64,000 nt of DNA from Bradyrhizobium ottawaense (GCF_002278135.3 NZ_CP029425.2:3324001-3388000); one strand, 5' to 3'. Shown: positions 37,991-47,881, numbered from the stretch's first letter. The notes: a model not told the origin generated them from the letters alone. Numbers and translations: made by a program.

Positions 37991-38932
37991 TCAGTACCGG
38001 ATCCGGGGATCGAGCAGGGTGTAGGCGACGTCGATGAGAAGGTTGACGACGACATAGATCAGCGACGTCAGCAGGATCATCGCCTGGATCACCGGATAGT
38101 CGCGCGCCAGCACCGCATCCACGGTGAGGCGGCCGATGCCGGGAATGTTGAACACGCTCTCGGTGACGACGACGCCGGAGATCAGCAGCGCAAAGCCGGT
38201 GCCGATCACGGTGATGACGGGCACGGCGGCGTTGCGCAGCGCGTGCCGCATCATCACGGCGACCTCGTTGATGCCCTTGGCGCGCGCCGTGCGCACATAG
38301 TCCTCGCCGAGCACATCGAGCATCGCCGCGCGCGTCATGCGCGCGATCAGCGCGATGTAGATGAAGGAGAGCGCGCAGGTCGGCAGGATCATGCGCTCGA
38401 AAAACGGTCCGAAGCCGTTAAAGATGCTGCGGAAGCCCTGCACCGGCACCCACCGCAGTTCGATCGCGAAGATCTGGATCAGGATGTAGCCGACCACGAA
38501 CACCGGCACCGAGAAGCCGAGCACGGAAAGCCCCATCACGAAGCGATCGATCCAGGTGCCGTGCTTCCACGCGGCGATCACGCCGAGGGGAACCGCCACG
38601 ATCACGGCGAGGATGATGGTACACAGCGCAATCGAGATCGACGGCTCGACGCGCTGGCCGATCATCTTCATGACAGGCAGATTGGAGATCAGCGAGGTCC
38701 CGAGATCGCCGTGCAGCAGCTTGTTCACCCAGGTGATGAACTGCACGATCAAGGGCTCGTTGAGGCCGAGCGAGGTGCGGATGCGCTCGAGCCGTTCCGG
38801 CGTTGCATTGTCGCCGGCGAGGATCGCGGCGGGATCGCCGGGGGTGAGGCGGAGCAGGAGGAAGACGAACAGCGCGACGACGCCCATCACGGGCACGGCG
38901 GCGAAGATTCGGCGAAGGAGATATCCGAGCAA
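37991..38932 (-). CDS. Peptide ABC transporter permease, DppB-like
   Basis: The protein has 313 residues and six membrane helices. It begins MLGYLLRRIFAAVPVMGVV as in DppB/OppB and has the DPAAIL motif after helix 1. The EAA loop lies in RTARAKGINEVAVMMRHAL, and it ends with LLDPRIRY. It forms the translocation channel with the DppC-like partner. This is the first transporter gene. The 207 bp upstream of it hold no further gene. Confidence 0.94.
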   Translation of the reverse strand: MLGYLLRRIFAAVPVMGVVALFVFLLLRLTPGDPAAILAGDNATPERLERIRTSLGLNEPLIVQFITWVNKLLHGDLGTSLISNLPVMKMIGQRVEPSISIALCTIILAVIVAVPLGVIAAWKHGTWIDRFVMGLSVLGFSVPVFVVGYILIQIFAIELRWVPVQGFRSIFNGFGPFFERMILPTCALSFIYIALIARMTRAAMLDVLGEDYVRTARAKGINEVAVMMRHALRNAAVPVITVIGTGFALLISGVVVTESVFNIPGIGRLTVDAVLARDYPVIQAMILLTSLIYVVVNLLIDVAYTLLDPRIRY

Positions 38933-39139
38933 GTTGGATCCGTCAGATTAGAGTAAATCGGCGGCAGCGGTCATAGCCTATTCTGCCACCAGCCTAACAT
39001 TTCAGCAATTCCCGTGCCATCAGGGCCACAGTTTTTGCAGTGCGGTCAGCTGTTTTGGCGACCCCTCTTCAAGGGGGCCAGCGGAGCGTGCCCGCCAGAC
39101 GAAATATCGCGGCGCGCCACGCGCGCTCATCCAATCCGG

Positions 39140-40270
39140 TCACTCCAACGTCGCAAGCAGCCCGGCCATCAGCCGGCCGCGCTCAACGAGACTCTCGACT
39201 TCGATATACTCCTCTAACGTGTGGCCATTGGCTCCGCGCACGCCCAGGCCGTCGAGCGTCGGGATTCCCATCGCACCGGTGAAGTTGCCGTCGGAGCCGC
39301 CGCCGGAACTCGCATGCGGCAGTTCGGCGCCAAGCGACTTGGCGATGCCGCGCGCCTTCTCATACAACGCCATGGTGCCGGCATCCGGCTCCCACACCGG
39401 ACGCGTCACCCCGCGCGTGACCTTGAAGGAGACATCGTTGGCCGTGCCCGACAGCGCCAGCATCCGCTCGACGCCGCGATCGAGATCGGCCTGCCGCTTG
39501 GCCATGGAGAGCGCTTCGCCGGTGGCGGTCGTGGCAACGCAGTTGACCCATTGCCCGCCATGCACGACGCCGACCGAGAAGGTGCAGTCCTCCGTCGTCA
39601 TCGCGTCGATGGCGAGAATCTGCCGCGCCATCTCGCGGATCGCCGAGCGTCCCGCCGACAGCGTCGCGCCGGCGTGGCTCGGCCGGCCCGTCGCCTCGAG
39701 ATTGAAGCGCGCGATGGCGTAACGTCCGGTGGTGACGCCGTTGTCGGCACGGCCGGGCTCGGGCACCAGCACATATTTGTTGCGCGCGGCTTCCGCCTCG
39801 ATGATGTCGCGCGTCGAGGGCGTGCCGACTTCCTCGTCCGGCGTGAACAGCACGGTGATCGGCAGCGGCGTGGTGAAGGATGCACGCGCCAGTTGCCGGA
39901 TCGCTTCCAGCGAGAGGTAGTTGCCGCCCTTCATGTCGTAGATGCCGGGGCCGTAGCACCGGTTGCCCTCGCGCCGCCATTTCAGCTTCTCGATGGTACC
40001 GACCGGGTGGACGGTATCCATATGGCCGGCGATCAGGATGCCCGGCTCGCCCTGTTTCGGATGCGGAAAGCGCGCGCGGATCACGCCGCCGAAACCTTGC
40101 CGGCCGGCGATGCGCTCGATCGTCGCACCCATGATCGCCATATCCCGCGCTGCGATATCGAGCATGCGATTCACCGCACCGGCGTCCCAGGTCGGGCTTT
40201 CGCATTCGACCCAGCCGCGCAGACCCTGGAGCATCGCCTCGGAATCGAAAGGAAGATTGGCTGGATTCAT
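39140..40270 (-). CDS. M20 family metallohydrolase (carboxypeptidase G2/ArgE-like)
   Basis: The protein has 376 residues from the ATG at 40270 (MNPANLPFDSE). The M20A metal motifs are visible: LIAGHMDTVHPVG, FTPDEEVGTPSTRD with the general-base Glu, and a C-terminal His in GANGHTLEEYI. The AMGIPTLDGLGVRGANGHT segment resembles carboxypeptidase G2, which removes C-terminal glutamate from N-acyl conjugates. It is divergent from the peptide-binding protein gene and probably processes what that system imports. Confidence 0.9.
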   Translation of the reverse strand: MNPANLPFDSEAMLQGLRGWVECESPTWDAGAVNRMLDIAARDMAIMGATIERIAGRQGFGGVIRARFPHPKQGEPGILIAGHMDTVHPVGTIEKLKWRREGNRCYGPGIYDMKGGNYLSLEAIRQLARASFTTPLPITVLFTPDEEVGTPSTRDIIEAEAARNKYVLVPEPGRADNGVTTGRYAIARFNLEATGRPSHAGATLSAGRSAIREMARQILAIDAMTTEDCTFSVGVVHGGQWVNCVATTATGEALSMAKRQADLDRGVERMLALSGTANDVSFKVTRGVTRPVWEPDAGTMALYEKARGIAKSLGAELPHASSGGGSDGNFTGAMGIPTLDGLGVRGANGHTLEEYIEVESLVERGRLMAGLLATLE

Positions 40271-40539
40271 CTCAATGTCTCTCAAGCTTCGAAAGATGGA
40301 ATGCGCATTGCATTGCTGCGGGGCAGGACGAGTGGAGAGTGTTGTAGAGCCAAACCGATCCTTGTGGAGCCCGTGCCCGCGCCGCCAGGGCTTGCAGCGA
40401 AACCGGATTGACGCGCTCGGCACTGTCTGCAAGTCTCGAAAGATAAAGGCATTGCATGAGGTTAGTTCGCCCAAGGAACGAGCCGCATGCTTAACCAATA
40501 ACCTGCCTTTGAACAGTTTCACGTCAGGAGAAACTTTTT

Positions 40540-42150
40540 ATGTTCCACTTCATGCGCCGGGGGCCTCGCGCGTTTGCCTCCAAACTTGCGCTGTCTGTCG
40601 TTGCGCTTTCGACGGCGCTTGCCTCGCCAGTGCTTGCAGCCGGCAAGACCATTACGGCGGTGATGCATTCGGATCTGCGCATCATCGATCCGATCTTCAC
40701 CACGGCCTACATCACGCGTGACCATGGCTACATGGTCTACGACACGCTGGTGGCTCCCGATTCGAGCTTCAAGATCCAGCCGCAGATGGCGGACTGGAAA
40801 ATCTCCGACGACAAGCTCACCTACACCTTCACGCTGCGCGACGGCCTGAAGTGGCATGACGGTGCGCCGGTGACGGCGGAAGATTGCGTCGCCTCGCTGA
40901 AGCGCTGGGCCGCGGTCGACGGCATGGGCCAGAAGCTCCTGGACTTCACCGCGAGCATCGAGGCGACCGACGCCAAGACCATCACGCTGAAGCTGAAGGA
41001 GCCCTACGGCCTCGTGCTCGATTCCATCGGCAAGCCGTCCTCGCGCGTCGCCTTCATGATGCCGAAGCGCCTCGCCGAGACGCCGCCGGACAAGCAGATC
41101 CCCGAGCAGATCGGCTCGGGCCCCTTCAAGTTCGTGGCATCGGAATTCCAGCCCGGCGTGAAGGCCGTCTACGTCAAGAACACCGACTACGTGCCGCGCA
41201 AGGAGCCGGCGAGCTGGACCTCCGGCGGCAAGGTGGCGAAGGTCGACCGCGTCGAATGGATCACCATGCCGGACTCGCAGACCGCCGTGAACGCGCTGCA
41301 GTCGGGCGACATCGACTTCATGGAAAACCTGCCCTACGACATGCTGCCGGTGCTGGAGGCAAACAAGGAGATCACGATCGAGGTCTCGAACAAGTTCGGC
41401 TTTCAGACGCTCGGCCGGATGAACTTCCTCTATCCGCCGTTCGACAACGTGAAGGTGCGACGTGCCGCTCTTCTGGCGATGAACCAGAAGGACGTTCTCG
41501 ACGCGCTGGTCGGCAATGCCAAGTACCAGAAGATCTGCGGTGCGTTCTTCGTTTGCGATACGCCGTTCGCGACCGAGGTCGGCGCCGAGACCCTGGTGAA
41601 GGGCAATGGCATGGCGGAGGCCAAGAAGGCGCTCGCCGAGTCAGGCTATGACGGCACCCCGGTCGTGGTGATGGCGCCCGGCGACGTCACCACGCTCAAG
41701 GCCCAGCCCATCGTCGCGGCCCAGCTGCTGCGCGAAGCCGGCTTCAAGGTCGATCTGCAAGCGACCGATTGGCAGACGGTGGTGAGCCGCCGTGCCAGTC
41801 AGAAGCCGCCGAAGGAGGGTGGCTGGAACATGTTCTTCACCAACTGGGTCGCGGCCGACGTCTCCAACCCGATCGCCAATCTCTCGATCGGCGGCCAGGG
41901 CAAGAAGGGCGGCTGGTTCGGCTGGGCGGAAAGCGCCAAGATCGAGCAGCTCAAGGACGCGTTCGTCCGCGCGCCGTCGATCGACGAGCAGAAGAAGATC
42001 GCCGCCGACATCCAGAAGGAAGCCTATGAGCAGGTGATCTACATCCCGCTGGGGCAATACCTGCTGCCGAGCGGCTGGCGCAAATCGCTGACCGGCGTGC
42101 TCGACGGCCCGGCGACGCCGCTGTTCTGGAACGTCGACAAGTCGGAGTAA
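40540..42150 (+). CDS. Peptide ABC transporter substrate-binding protein
   Basis: The protein has 536 residues of the SBP_bac_5 (DppA/OppA) family. A signal peptide covers residues 1-34 with cleavage after SPVLA. Domain motifs LTYTFTLRDGLKWHDGAPVTAED and IGSGPFKFV are clear in part. Two Cys residues (KICGAFFVCDTPF) may form a disulfide. It delivers substrate to the DppBC-type permeases encoded on the opposite strand. A strong terminator follows at 42190. Confidence 0.95.
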   Translation: MFHFMRRGPRAFASKLALSVVALSTALASPVLAAGKTITAVMHSDLRIIDPIFTTAYITRDHGYMVYDTLVAPDSSFKIQPQMADWKISDDKLTYTFTLRDGLKWHDGAPVTAEDCVASLKRWAAVDGMGQKLLDFTASIEATDAKTITLKLKEPYGLVLDSIGKPSSRVAFMMPKRLAETPPDKQIPEQIGSGPFKFVASEFQPGVKAVYVKNTDYVPRKEPASWTSGGKVAKVDRVEWITMPDSQTAVNALQSGDIDFMENLPYDMLPVLEANKEITIEVSNKFGFQTLGRMNFLYPPFDNVKVRRAALLAMNQKDVLDALVGNAKYQKICGAFFVCDTPFATEVGAETLVKGNGMAEAKKALAESGYDGTPVVVMAPGDVTTLKAQPIVAAQLLREAGFKVDLQATDWQTVVSRRASQKPPKEGGWNMFFTNWVAADVSNPIANLSIGGQGKKGGWFGWAESAKIEQLKDAFVRAPSIDEQKKIAADIQKEAYEQVIYIPLGQYLLPSGWRKSLTGVLDGPATPLFWNVDKSE

Positions 42151-42189
42151 GGGAGGCGAATTCACGTAGCCTTCGTCGTCTTCACCACG

Positions 42190-42222
42190 CGGCGCCGCTG
42201 TCATCAGCGGCGCCGTTGTCTT
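42190..42222 (+). terminator. Rho-independent terminator after the binding-protein gene
   Basis: An 11-bp stem CGGCGCCGCTG / CAGCGGCGCCG with a TCAT loop is followed by TTGTCTTTTG. It lies 39 bp after the stop codon. Confidence 0.85.
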
Positions 42223-42309
42223 TTGTGGTCTTGCGCCGGCGGAAAAGGCGTTGCGGCTTTTAACCTTTCCAGTTTCCAGTCATTGCTATTTGTTTCAATC
42301 TTGAAATAG

Positions 42310-43977
42310 ATGCGTCGTCCTTACGCATCACTTTCCCTCCTCAACCTGATTCCCGTGCCGATCGATTTTGCATTCCAGGCGATGGCCGAACGGTCCGATC
42401 GCGCGCCGGCACGTTGGCGGCGGCCTTTCCTGCATTGGCTCGATGGCGTCGAGGCGGGCTGGGCCGTTCCGCTCCTCATCGGCTGCTTCGTCGCGATCTG
42501 GACGCTCTATCTGGCGATCGCCTATGCCGGCGGCGGCCTGCACCCTGATACGCTCGAGGCCTGGATGCTGGGGCAGCATTTCGCCTGGGGCTATCACAAG
42601 CATCCGCCCTTGACCGGTTGGATTGCCGCCAGCTGGACCTCTGTCTTTCCGCTCAGCGATTGGTCGTTGCAATTGATGGCGATGGCCAATGCCGGGCTTG
42701 CGCTGATCTTCGTTGATCGGATCGCGCGGCAATTCGTGACCGGGCACGAGCGCATCCTGGTGCTTTTGCTCCTGATGCTGACGCCGGTCTATCAATTCCA
42801 TGCCCAGCGCTTCAATGCCAATTCGGTGCTGCTGGCGGTCTGGCCGCTGGCGACCTGGTGCTTCCTGCGCGCATTCGAGACGCGCGCCCCGCTGTGGGCG
42901 GTCGCAATGGGATGCACGACGGCGCTGGCGATGGTCGGCAAATATTATTCGATCTTTCTCGTCACGAGCTTCGCGTTTGCCGCGCTGGCGCACCCGGCGC
43001 GGCGCGCTTATTTCACCTCCGCTTCGCCCTGGATCTCGGTCGTCGTCGGGCTCGCGGCGCTGTCACCTCACGTCTATTGGCTCGCGACGACGGGCGCGTC
43101 GACCTTCACCTACGCGCTGGCGCACACCGGCGGCAACGCTGCGACCTCACTCGGCGAGGCGAGAAACTTTCTGCTGGGGCTGGCGGCGGCGATGAGCATG
43201 TCGGCCGTGTTCTGGGTGCTCGTCGCAGGAACGCGCTTGAAGCGGTTTCCCGCGGACTTCGCCGCAATGGGCCCGGGCCTGCGGCTCTTGTTCTACGTCA
43301 CGATGGGCACGATCGTGCTGCCGGTGGTGACGTCGCTCGTGATGGGCACCGATCTGCCGTCGCTATGGGCGCTGCAGGGACTGTTCCTCTTCACCGTTCT
43401 CGTGGTCTGCGGGACGAGCTACCCGATCGAGCGCTTCTACACGGTCAACCTCACCGTGATCGTGGCCGGCGTCGCGCTCGCGGCCGTCCTGATCGCCGCG
43501 CCGATCCATGCCGTCTATCGCAATGATCACGGGTATGAGGAGGGCCGGAATCTTTACGCCCAGGCGGCTAGTGAATTGACGCGCGAGTGGCGGGAGCAGA
43601 CCGGCGTGCCGCTGAGCGCGGTGAGTGGTGATGGTTCGCTGGCCTTCGCCTCCGCGTTCTACAGCCCCGACCATCCACGTCATGCGGCGCCCTTCGAGTA
43701 CGAACAGACCTTGGGCTTGCCGCGCAAGACGTCGCTCGACCGCGGCTGGGCCGCGCTGTGTTTCCGCGACCAGGAATCTTGCACGCGGTGGATGGCGTGG
43801 GCGTCCTCGCAGACCGGGCACTTCGTCAGGCGCGAGTTCACCGTGCGGGCCACCCTGTGGGGGCGGCCCGGTCTCTCGCGGGAGGTGGTCGCTCTGATCG
43901 TGCGGCCCCGGGGAATGCGGATGATACCCAAGAGCGCTGCGGATGATTTCAGCGCCAGCAGGCGCGGTTCGGAATAG
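42310..43977 (+). CDS. Membrane glycosyltransferase, GT39/ArnT-like
   Basis: The protein has up to 555 residues. The ATG at 42310 has no clear ribosome site, and the ATG at 42382 (MAERSDRAP) is an equally plausible start. About ten membrane helices are present. The periplasmic first loop carries HPDTLEAWMLGQHFAWGYHKHPPL, in which the Asp/Glu and KHPPL fit the PMT_2 (GT39/GT83) active-site region. These enzymes transfer a sugar from a polyprenyl phosphate to a lipid or protein at the outer face of the inner membrane. The acceptor is unknown. Confidence 0.85.
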   Translation: MRRPYASLSLLNLIPVPIDFAFQAMAERSDRAPARWRRPFLHWLDGVEAGWAVPLLIGCFVAIWTLYLAIAYAGGGLHPDTLEAWMLGQHFAWGYHKHPPLTGWIAASWTSVFPLSDWSLQLMAMANAGLALIFVDRIARQFVTGHERILVLLLLMLTPVYQFHAQRFNANSVLLAVWPLATWCFLRAFETRAPLWAVAMGCTTALAMVGKYYSIFLVTSFAFAALAHPARRAYFTSASPWISVVVGLAALSPHVYWLATTGASTFTYALAHTGGNAATSLGEARNFLLGLAAAMSMSAVFWVLVAGTRLKRFPADFAAMGPGLRLLFYVTMGTIVLPVVTSLVMGTDLPSLWALQGLFLFTVLVVCGTSYPIERFYTVNLTVIVAGVALAAVLIAAPIHAVYRNDHGYEEGRNLYAQAASELTREWREQTGVPLSAVSGDGSLAFASAFYSPDHPRHAAPFEYEQTLGLPRKTSLDRGWAALCFRDQESCTRWMAWASSQTGHFVRREFTVRATLWGRPGLSREVVALIVRPRGMRMIPKSAADDFSASRRGSE

Positions 43978-43986
43978 GCTCCGCGC

Positions 43987-44127
43987 TCAGCAATGACTGT
44001 CGCGGATCTGCTCGAGGCCCTCGCTCGCCAAAGGCGTCGTCAACGTGGCCTGCTCTGCGCTCGGCTCCGAACGTTCCGTCTTCCGCCGTTCGACGTCGTG
44101 GTGGTCGTCCCGGTGTTCCGGTTCCAT
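43987..44127 (-). CDS. Possible small charged protein
   Basis: An unusually charged 46-residue frame (MEPEHRDDHHDVERRKTERS at its start) begins 17 codons' length downstream of the MFS gene on the same strand. GAGAGG lies 8 bases before its ATG. There is no hydrophobic segment and no recognised family. It is supported only by the ribosome site, position and composition, so it may be spurious. Confidence 0.3.
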   Translation of the reverse strand: MEPEHRDDHHDVERRKTERSEPSAEQATLTTPLASEGLEQIRDSHC

Positions 44128-44182
44128 TGAATGTGACCTCTCGAATTGCTGCAGGACAACATCGAGGCGATCGGGAAGTTCC

Positions 44183-45442
44183 TTAAGCGACGGGACGATG
44201 ATACGGCTTGAACAGCCGGCCCTTTTCCACCACCAGCACGATCGCGAGCGCAGCGAGCGTCGACAGGAAGAAGCCGATCGAGAACGGCAATAGCGTTCCG
44301 TCGAAGCTCTGTCCGATCGCCATGCCGACCACGATTCCGATCAGCGTCGTGATCGAGCCGTAGAGCGAGGAGGCGGTCCCGGCGATGTGGCCCTGCGGCT
44401 CCATCGCGAGCGCCGTGAAGTTGGCAACCATCATGCCGAACGAGAACATCATCAGAGCCGAGAGCACCATGAACAGAGCAAGCGGCAGGATGCCGAGCAT
44501 TTCCGTCAGCAGCATCACGGCAGCGACGATTGTGTAGAGCGTCAGCGCGCCATGCGAGATCACGCGCATGCCGAGCCGCCCGACCAGTCTCGCATTGAGG
44601 AAGCCGGCGACGGCCGTGCCGGCTGCAATCGCGGCAAAGGCGAGTGGGAAGTAATGGCCGAGGTGATAGATGCCGGTGAAGACCTGCTGGGCGCAGAAGA
44701 CAAAGGCAAAGAGCGCGCCGATGACGCTGCCGGCGGCCGTGGCATAGCCGATGGTCTGGCGATTGGTCAGGGTCTGCCGGAATGCCGAGAGCACATCGGC
44801 GGGCGCCAGCGATCTACGTCCGGACTCGGGGAGGGTTTCCGGCAGCCGCAGCACGCACCAGGCGAGTGCGAGCAGGCCGTACAGCATCAGTACGACGAAG
44901 ATGCCGCGCCACGCCGTCACCAGCAGTACCGCCTGTCCGAACGAGGGGGCGATCACGGGCACCGCGATGAACACCATCATGGCAAGCGACATCACGCTCG
45001 CCATGCGGCGGCCGACATAGCAGTCACGCACGATCGAGGTCGCGATCACGCGCGTGGCCGAGGTGCCGAGCCCCTGCAGCGCGCGCGCCAGCAGCAGCGT
45101 CTCGAATGAGGGTGCCGCGACCGCCAGCACGCTCGCCACCGCATAGACCGCCATACCGCCGAGCAGCACCGGCCGGCGGCCGAAGCGGTCCGACAGGGGA
45201 CCCATGACGAACTGGCCGGCGCCGAAACCGATCAGGAAGGTCGACAGCACCAGCTGGAGATGGTTGGCGACGGGGATGTTGAAGGCTGCCCCGATATTGG
45301 GCAGTGCAGGCAGCATCATGTCCATCGCAAGCGGATTCAGCGCCATGATGGACGCGATCACGATGACGAATTCTGGAAATCCCATCGGGCGGTGTCCCGC
45401 GGACACCCAATCGTCGGCATTGACGTCAGACAAGAAGCTCAC
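44183..45442 (-). CDS. Bcr/CflA family MFS drug exporter
   Basis: The protein has 419 residues and twelve membrane helices. MDMMLPALPNIGAAF in helix 1 and GPLSDRFGRRPVLLGG as motif A are characteristic of the Bcr/CflA (12-TMS DHA1) group, and ALQGLGTSATRV fits motif B. The group exports bicyclomycin, chloramphenicol-like compounds or small peptides. No regulator is adjacent. It begins divergently from the GT87-like gene. Confidence 0.9.
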   Translation of the reverse strand: MSFLSDVNADDWVSAGHRPMGFPEFVIVIASIMALNPLAMDMMLPALPNIGAAFNIPVANHLQLVLSTFLIGFGAGQFVMGPLSDRFGRRPVLLGGMAVYAVASVLAVAAPSFETLLLARALQGLGTSATRVIATSIVRDCYVGRRMASVMSLAMMVFIAVPVIAPSFGQAVLLVTAWRGIFVVLMLYGLLALAWCVLRLPETLPESGRRSLAPADVLSAFRQTLTNRQTIGYATAAGSVIGALFAFVFCAQQVFTGIYHLGHYFPLAFAAIAAGTAVAGFLNARLVGRLGMRVISHGALTLYTIVAAVMLLTEMLGILPLALFMVLSALMMFSFGMMVANFTALAMEPQGHIAGTASSLYGSITTLIGIVVGMAIGQSFDGTLLPFSIGFFLSTLAALAIVLVVEKGRLFKPYHRPVA

Positions 45443-45747
45443 CTCTGAAATTGAGCGACTTTATCCATCGCTCATGCTGCGTTGCACAACCCATGTTTCG
45501 GGATGGCTGGCAGGCGGAGGAGGGGCGGACAAGAATTGGTGAGGGGAAGCCCCCGCGCGAGCCGACCGCGGGTCCTGCTATGGCCCGGAAACCAGTGATT
45601 CACCATCCCTCCCTAAAGATCGGCGCCGAGCGGGGCAGGTCGGGTCCGGCGGGATGAAACGGAAACGCCTCCTGTCCACTGTGGCGGCCGATCGATGAGG
45701 CGCCGCGCCGGCGCCGAGAGAAACCAGGCCAAACAAGGTATCCGATT
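45443..45747. other. Divergent intergenic region
   Basis: No gene is supported in these 305 bases between the exporter and the GT87-like gene. No clear promoter or repeat is recognised. Confidence 0.4.
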
Positions 45748-47103
45748 GTGTCTGATGTCAGCGGTACAGCACGTTGGTTGGAGCCCTCGGCCGACATGGC
45801 TTCGAGGCGTAACCTCTGGCTTGCCTGCCTGATCGCACTGACCGCGCTTCTGGTGATCGGCAATCTCGCCAGCGACGTCGGGCTCGATGTGAAATATGGC
45901 TGGGACACTCGCGTCAATTGCGCGGCGGTGGATGCCTATGCCGGCGGACTCGATCCCTACTTCGTCAAGAACCTGAAGGGCACCAAGCTCTCTTACCCCT
46001 ATCTGCCGGTGACGCTGGAGGCCTTCCGTCCCTTTTGCGCGGATGGCATTCTGGTCGCTCATTACAAAACTATCTTTCCCGTGCTGGCCGTGCTCTGCGG
46101 CCTTCTCTTGCCAGGTCTTGGCTTGCCCGGTCTTGGCGTGCCCGGTCTTGGCCGAGCGCGCCCGAGCGCTCGCGACGTTGGGCTCAGGGTGCTCTGCGCG
46201 CTCGGCGCATTCGTCGGTTTCGAATGGGTCCAGGCGTCGGGCAACTTCGCGATCCTGAGCGGCGTGCTGACCGCGATCGCGCTGAGGCTTCTGCTTTCTC
46301 CGCCCGCATCCGGAGCGGCAGAGGACCGCAGCTTTCCGTCGCGCCTCGCCGGCGCCGCGCTGCTCGGCCTCGTGATGTCGTTCAAGCTGGTGTTCTTTCC
46401 CGTGCTGGCCGCGCTGTACTTCCTGCCGCTGCCGCGCCGCCGCAAGCTGATGCTGATCGCGATGGCTGTGTTCAGCTTCGCCTTGCCGATCCTGATATCG
46501 CGGCTGGCATACCCCGATCTGTTCGCGAGCTGGCAACTTGCGGTGGCCGGAAAGATTCCGGACCAGCACCTCGTCGAGCTGTTCGAGAGCAATCCGTCCC
46601 TGCTGCTGCTGGCGCGGGATCTGATGGGGCATGTGGGCCTGATCGATAGCAAACCGGCGATCTTCGCAACCTATGCCTTCGCCGTGACCGCACTGGTGCT
46701 CGTGCCGTTCGCCCTGTCCATCCTGCGCTTGATCGGGAGCCGCCCGGCGCACGAGGGAGATTCGCTTCCTGCGCGAGTGGATCGCTGGCTGATGGATCAC
46801 CCCCGTGCAGCCATGCGCATCACGGTGCTGGCGATGTTTGCGCTCTATCTCAGCTCGCCGCGCCTCAAGGAATATGCCTTCTTCGAGCTCGCGCTCTATG
46901 CCGCGATCCTGCTGGTCGATCTTCCAGCCAGGGCACTGGCCGCCGCGCTCACCGTCGGTCTCCTGATGCCCTCATTGATCTTCGTGACGGGGAGTTCCCC
47001 CGAGGACAATTCCATCCAGCTCTTCAGCGCGCTGATGTTCTTCTGGGTCCTGCTGCTCGACGCCCGTCATGCGGGCCGGGTGCCGGACACGGTCCAGCTA
47101 TAG
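45748..47103 (+). CDS. GT87-like (DUF2029) membrane glycosyltransferase
   Basis: The protein has 451 residues from a GTG start, with about ten membrane helices. The periplasmic segment after helix 1 carries DVKYGWDTRVNCAAVDAYAGG and DPYFVKN, then YPYLPVTLEAF. This is the pattern of the DUF2029/GT87 mannosyltransferase-like family that uses polyprenyl-phosphate sugars. Residues at about 122-136 are three tandem PGLG(L/V/R) units encoded by a 15-bp repeat at 46111-46155. The 3' end overlaps the convergent methyltransferase gene by 37 bp. Donor and acceptor are unknown. Confidence 0.75.
   Translation: MSDVSGTARWLEPSADMASRRNLWLACLIALTALLVIGNLASDVGLDVKYGWDTRVNCAAVDAYAGGLDPYFVKNLKGTKLSYPYLPVTLEAFRPFCADGILVAHYKTIFPVLAVLCGLLLPGLGLPGLGVPGLGRARPSARDVGLRVLCALGAFVGFEWVQASGNFAILSGVLTAIALRLLLSPPASGAAEDRSFPSRLAGAALLGLVMSFKLVFFPVLAALYFLPLPRRRKLMLIAMAVFSFALPILISRLAYPDLFASWQLAVAGKIPDQHLVELFESNPSLLLLARDLMGHVGLIDSKPAIFATYAFAVTALVLVPFALSILRLIGSRPAHEGDSLPARVDRWLMDHPRAAMRITVLAMFALYLSSPRLKEYAFFELALYAAILLVDLPARALAAALTVGLLMPSLIFVTGSSPEDNSIQLFSALMFFWVLLLDARHAGRVPDTVQL
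46111..46155 (+). repeat. Three-unit 15-bp tandem repeat inside the GT87-like gene
   Basis: Three near-identical in-frame units of the form CC(A/C)GGTCTTGGCNTG encode PGLGL, PGLGV and PGLGR in a loop or helix end. Slippage could change the copy number without a frameshift. Confidence 0.8.
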
Positions 47104-47870
47104 CCGTGGCGGTGGTAGAGCCGAACATCCCCGAATCCGCCATCCGACAGCAGTGCCTCCGCTTCGGCGCGCGTGTAGTATTTCGCGTAGGCGGGATTGA
47201 GCTGATCGTAGATGGTCAAGCGGCGAACGCTGCGCGGAAACTTCGCCAGCACCGAACGCATGTAGGACCGCATCGGTAGCGGCAATATCCGGCACAGCCC
47301 GATATAGGCTGTCAGCGCCCATTCCAGACCATGCGACAGCACCACCAGCAGCCGGTGCGGCAGCAGCACGGTGAGCTTGCGCAGCGGGATCGCGAGCGAC
47401 AGATAGGTCTCGTTGCCTTCGTAGCCGTAGAGCCAGACGATGCAGCGTCCGCCGGGGCGCAACGCATCATAGGCCGCGTGAACCACCGGCGCCGGCTCGG
47501 GGATGTGATGCAGCACCCCCATCGAAACCACATAGTCGAGCCCGAGATCGGGCGGCAAGCGGTCGCCGGGCGCCTGCAAATAGTCGATGCGCTCCGCGCG
47601 GGCCGCCGTGTTGTCCTTCAGGACCAGCATGGCATCGGAGGGTTCGACCGCGACGACACGATCCGCTCCGGCATCGAGCAGCATGTTGACGATGCGTCCC
47701 GTGCCGCTCCCGATATCGGCGATCCACTTGCCCTTGACCTCGTCGAGGGAAAGCAACGGACCGAACAGATCGGCAAGCAGGTCCGCCGAGCCGTAATAAG
47801 CGGGGTTTTCGCGGAACGCGGTCCATTGCTCGCCGAAATCGTTGATCGTCTGGTCCTTCAGGTCCGGCAT
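47067..47870 (-). CDS. SAM-dependent methyltransferase
   Basis: The protein has 267 residues from the ATG at 47870 (MPDLKDQTINDFGEQW). Class I motifs are ADIGSGTGRIVNMLLDAGA for SAM binding, VAVEPSDAM for the acidic residue, and VVSMGVLHHIPEP. The C-terminal part has a hydrophobic stretch (LTVLLPHRLLVVLSHGLEW), suggesting membrane contact. It lies 11 bp downstream of the asparagine synthase gene as the last gene of a four-gene operon, so a glycan or glycolipid is the likely substrate (inference). Confidence 0.88.
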   Translation of the reverse strand: MPDLKDQTINDFGEQWTAFRENPAYYGSADLLADLFGPLLSLDEVKGKWIADIGSGTGRIVNMLLDAGADRVVAVEPSDAMLVLKDNTAARAERIDYLQAPGDRLPPDLGLDYVVSMGVLHHIPEPAPVVHAAYDALRPGGRCIVWLYGYEGNETYLSLAIPLRKLTVLLPHRLLVVLSHGLEWALTAYIGLCRILPLPMRSYMRSVLAKFPRSVRRLTIYDQLNPAYAKYYTRAEAEALLSDGGFGDVRLYHRHGYSWTVSGTRPA

Positions 47871-47881
47871 GTGCCCGCTCC

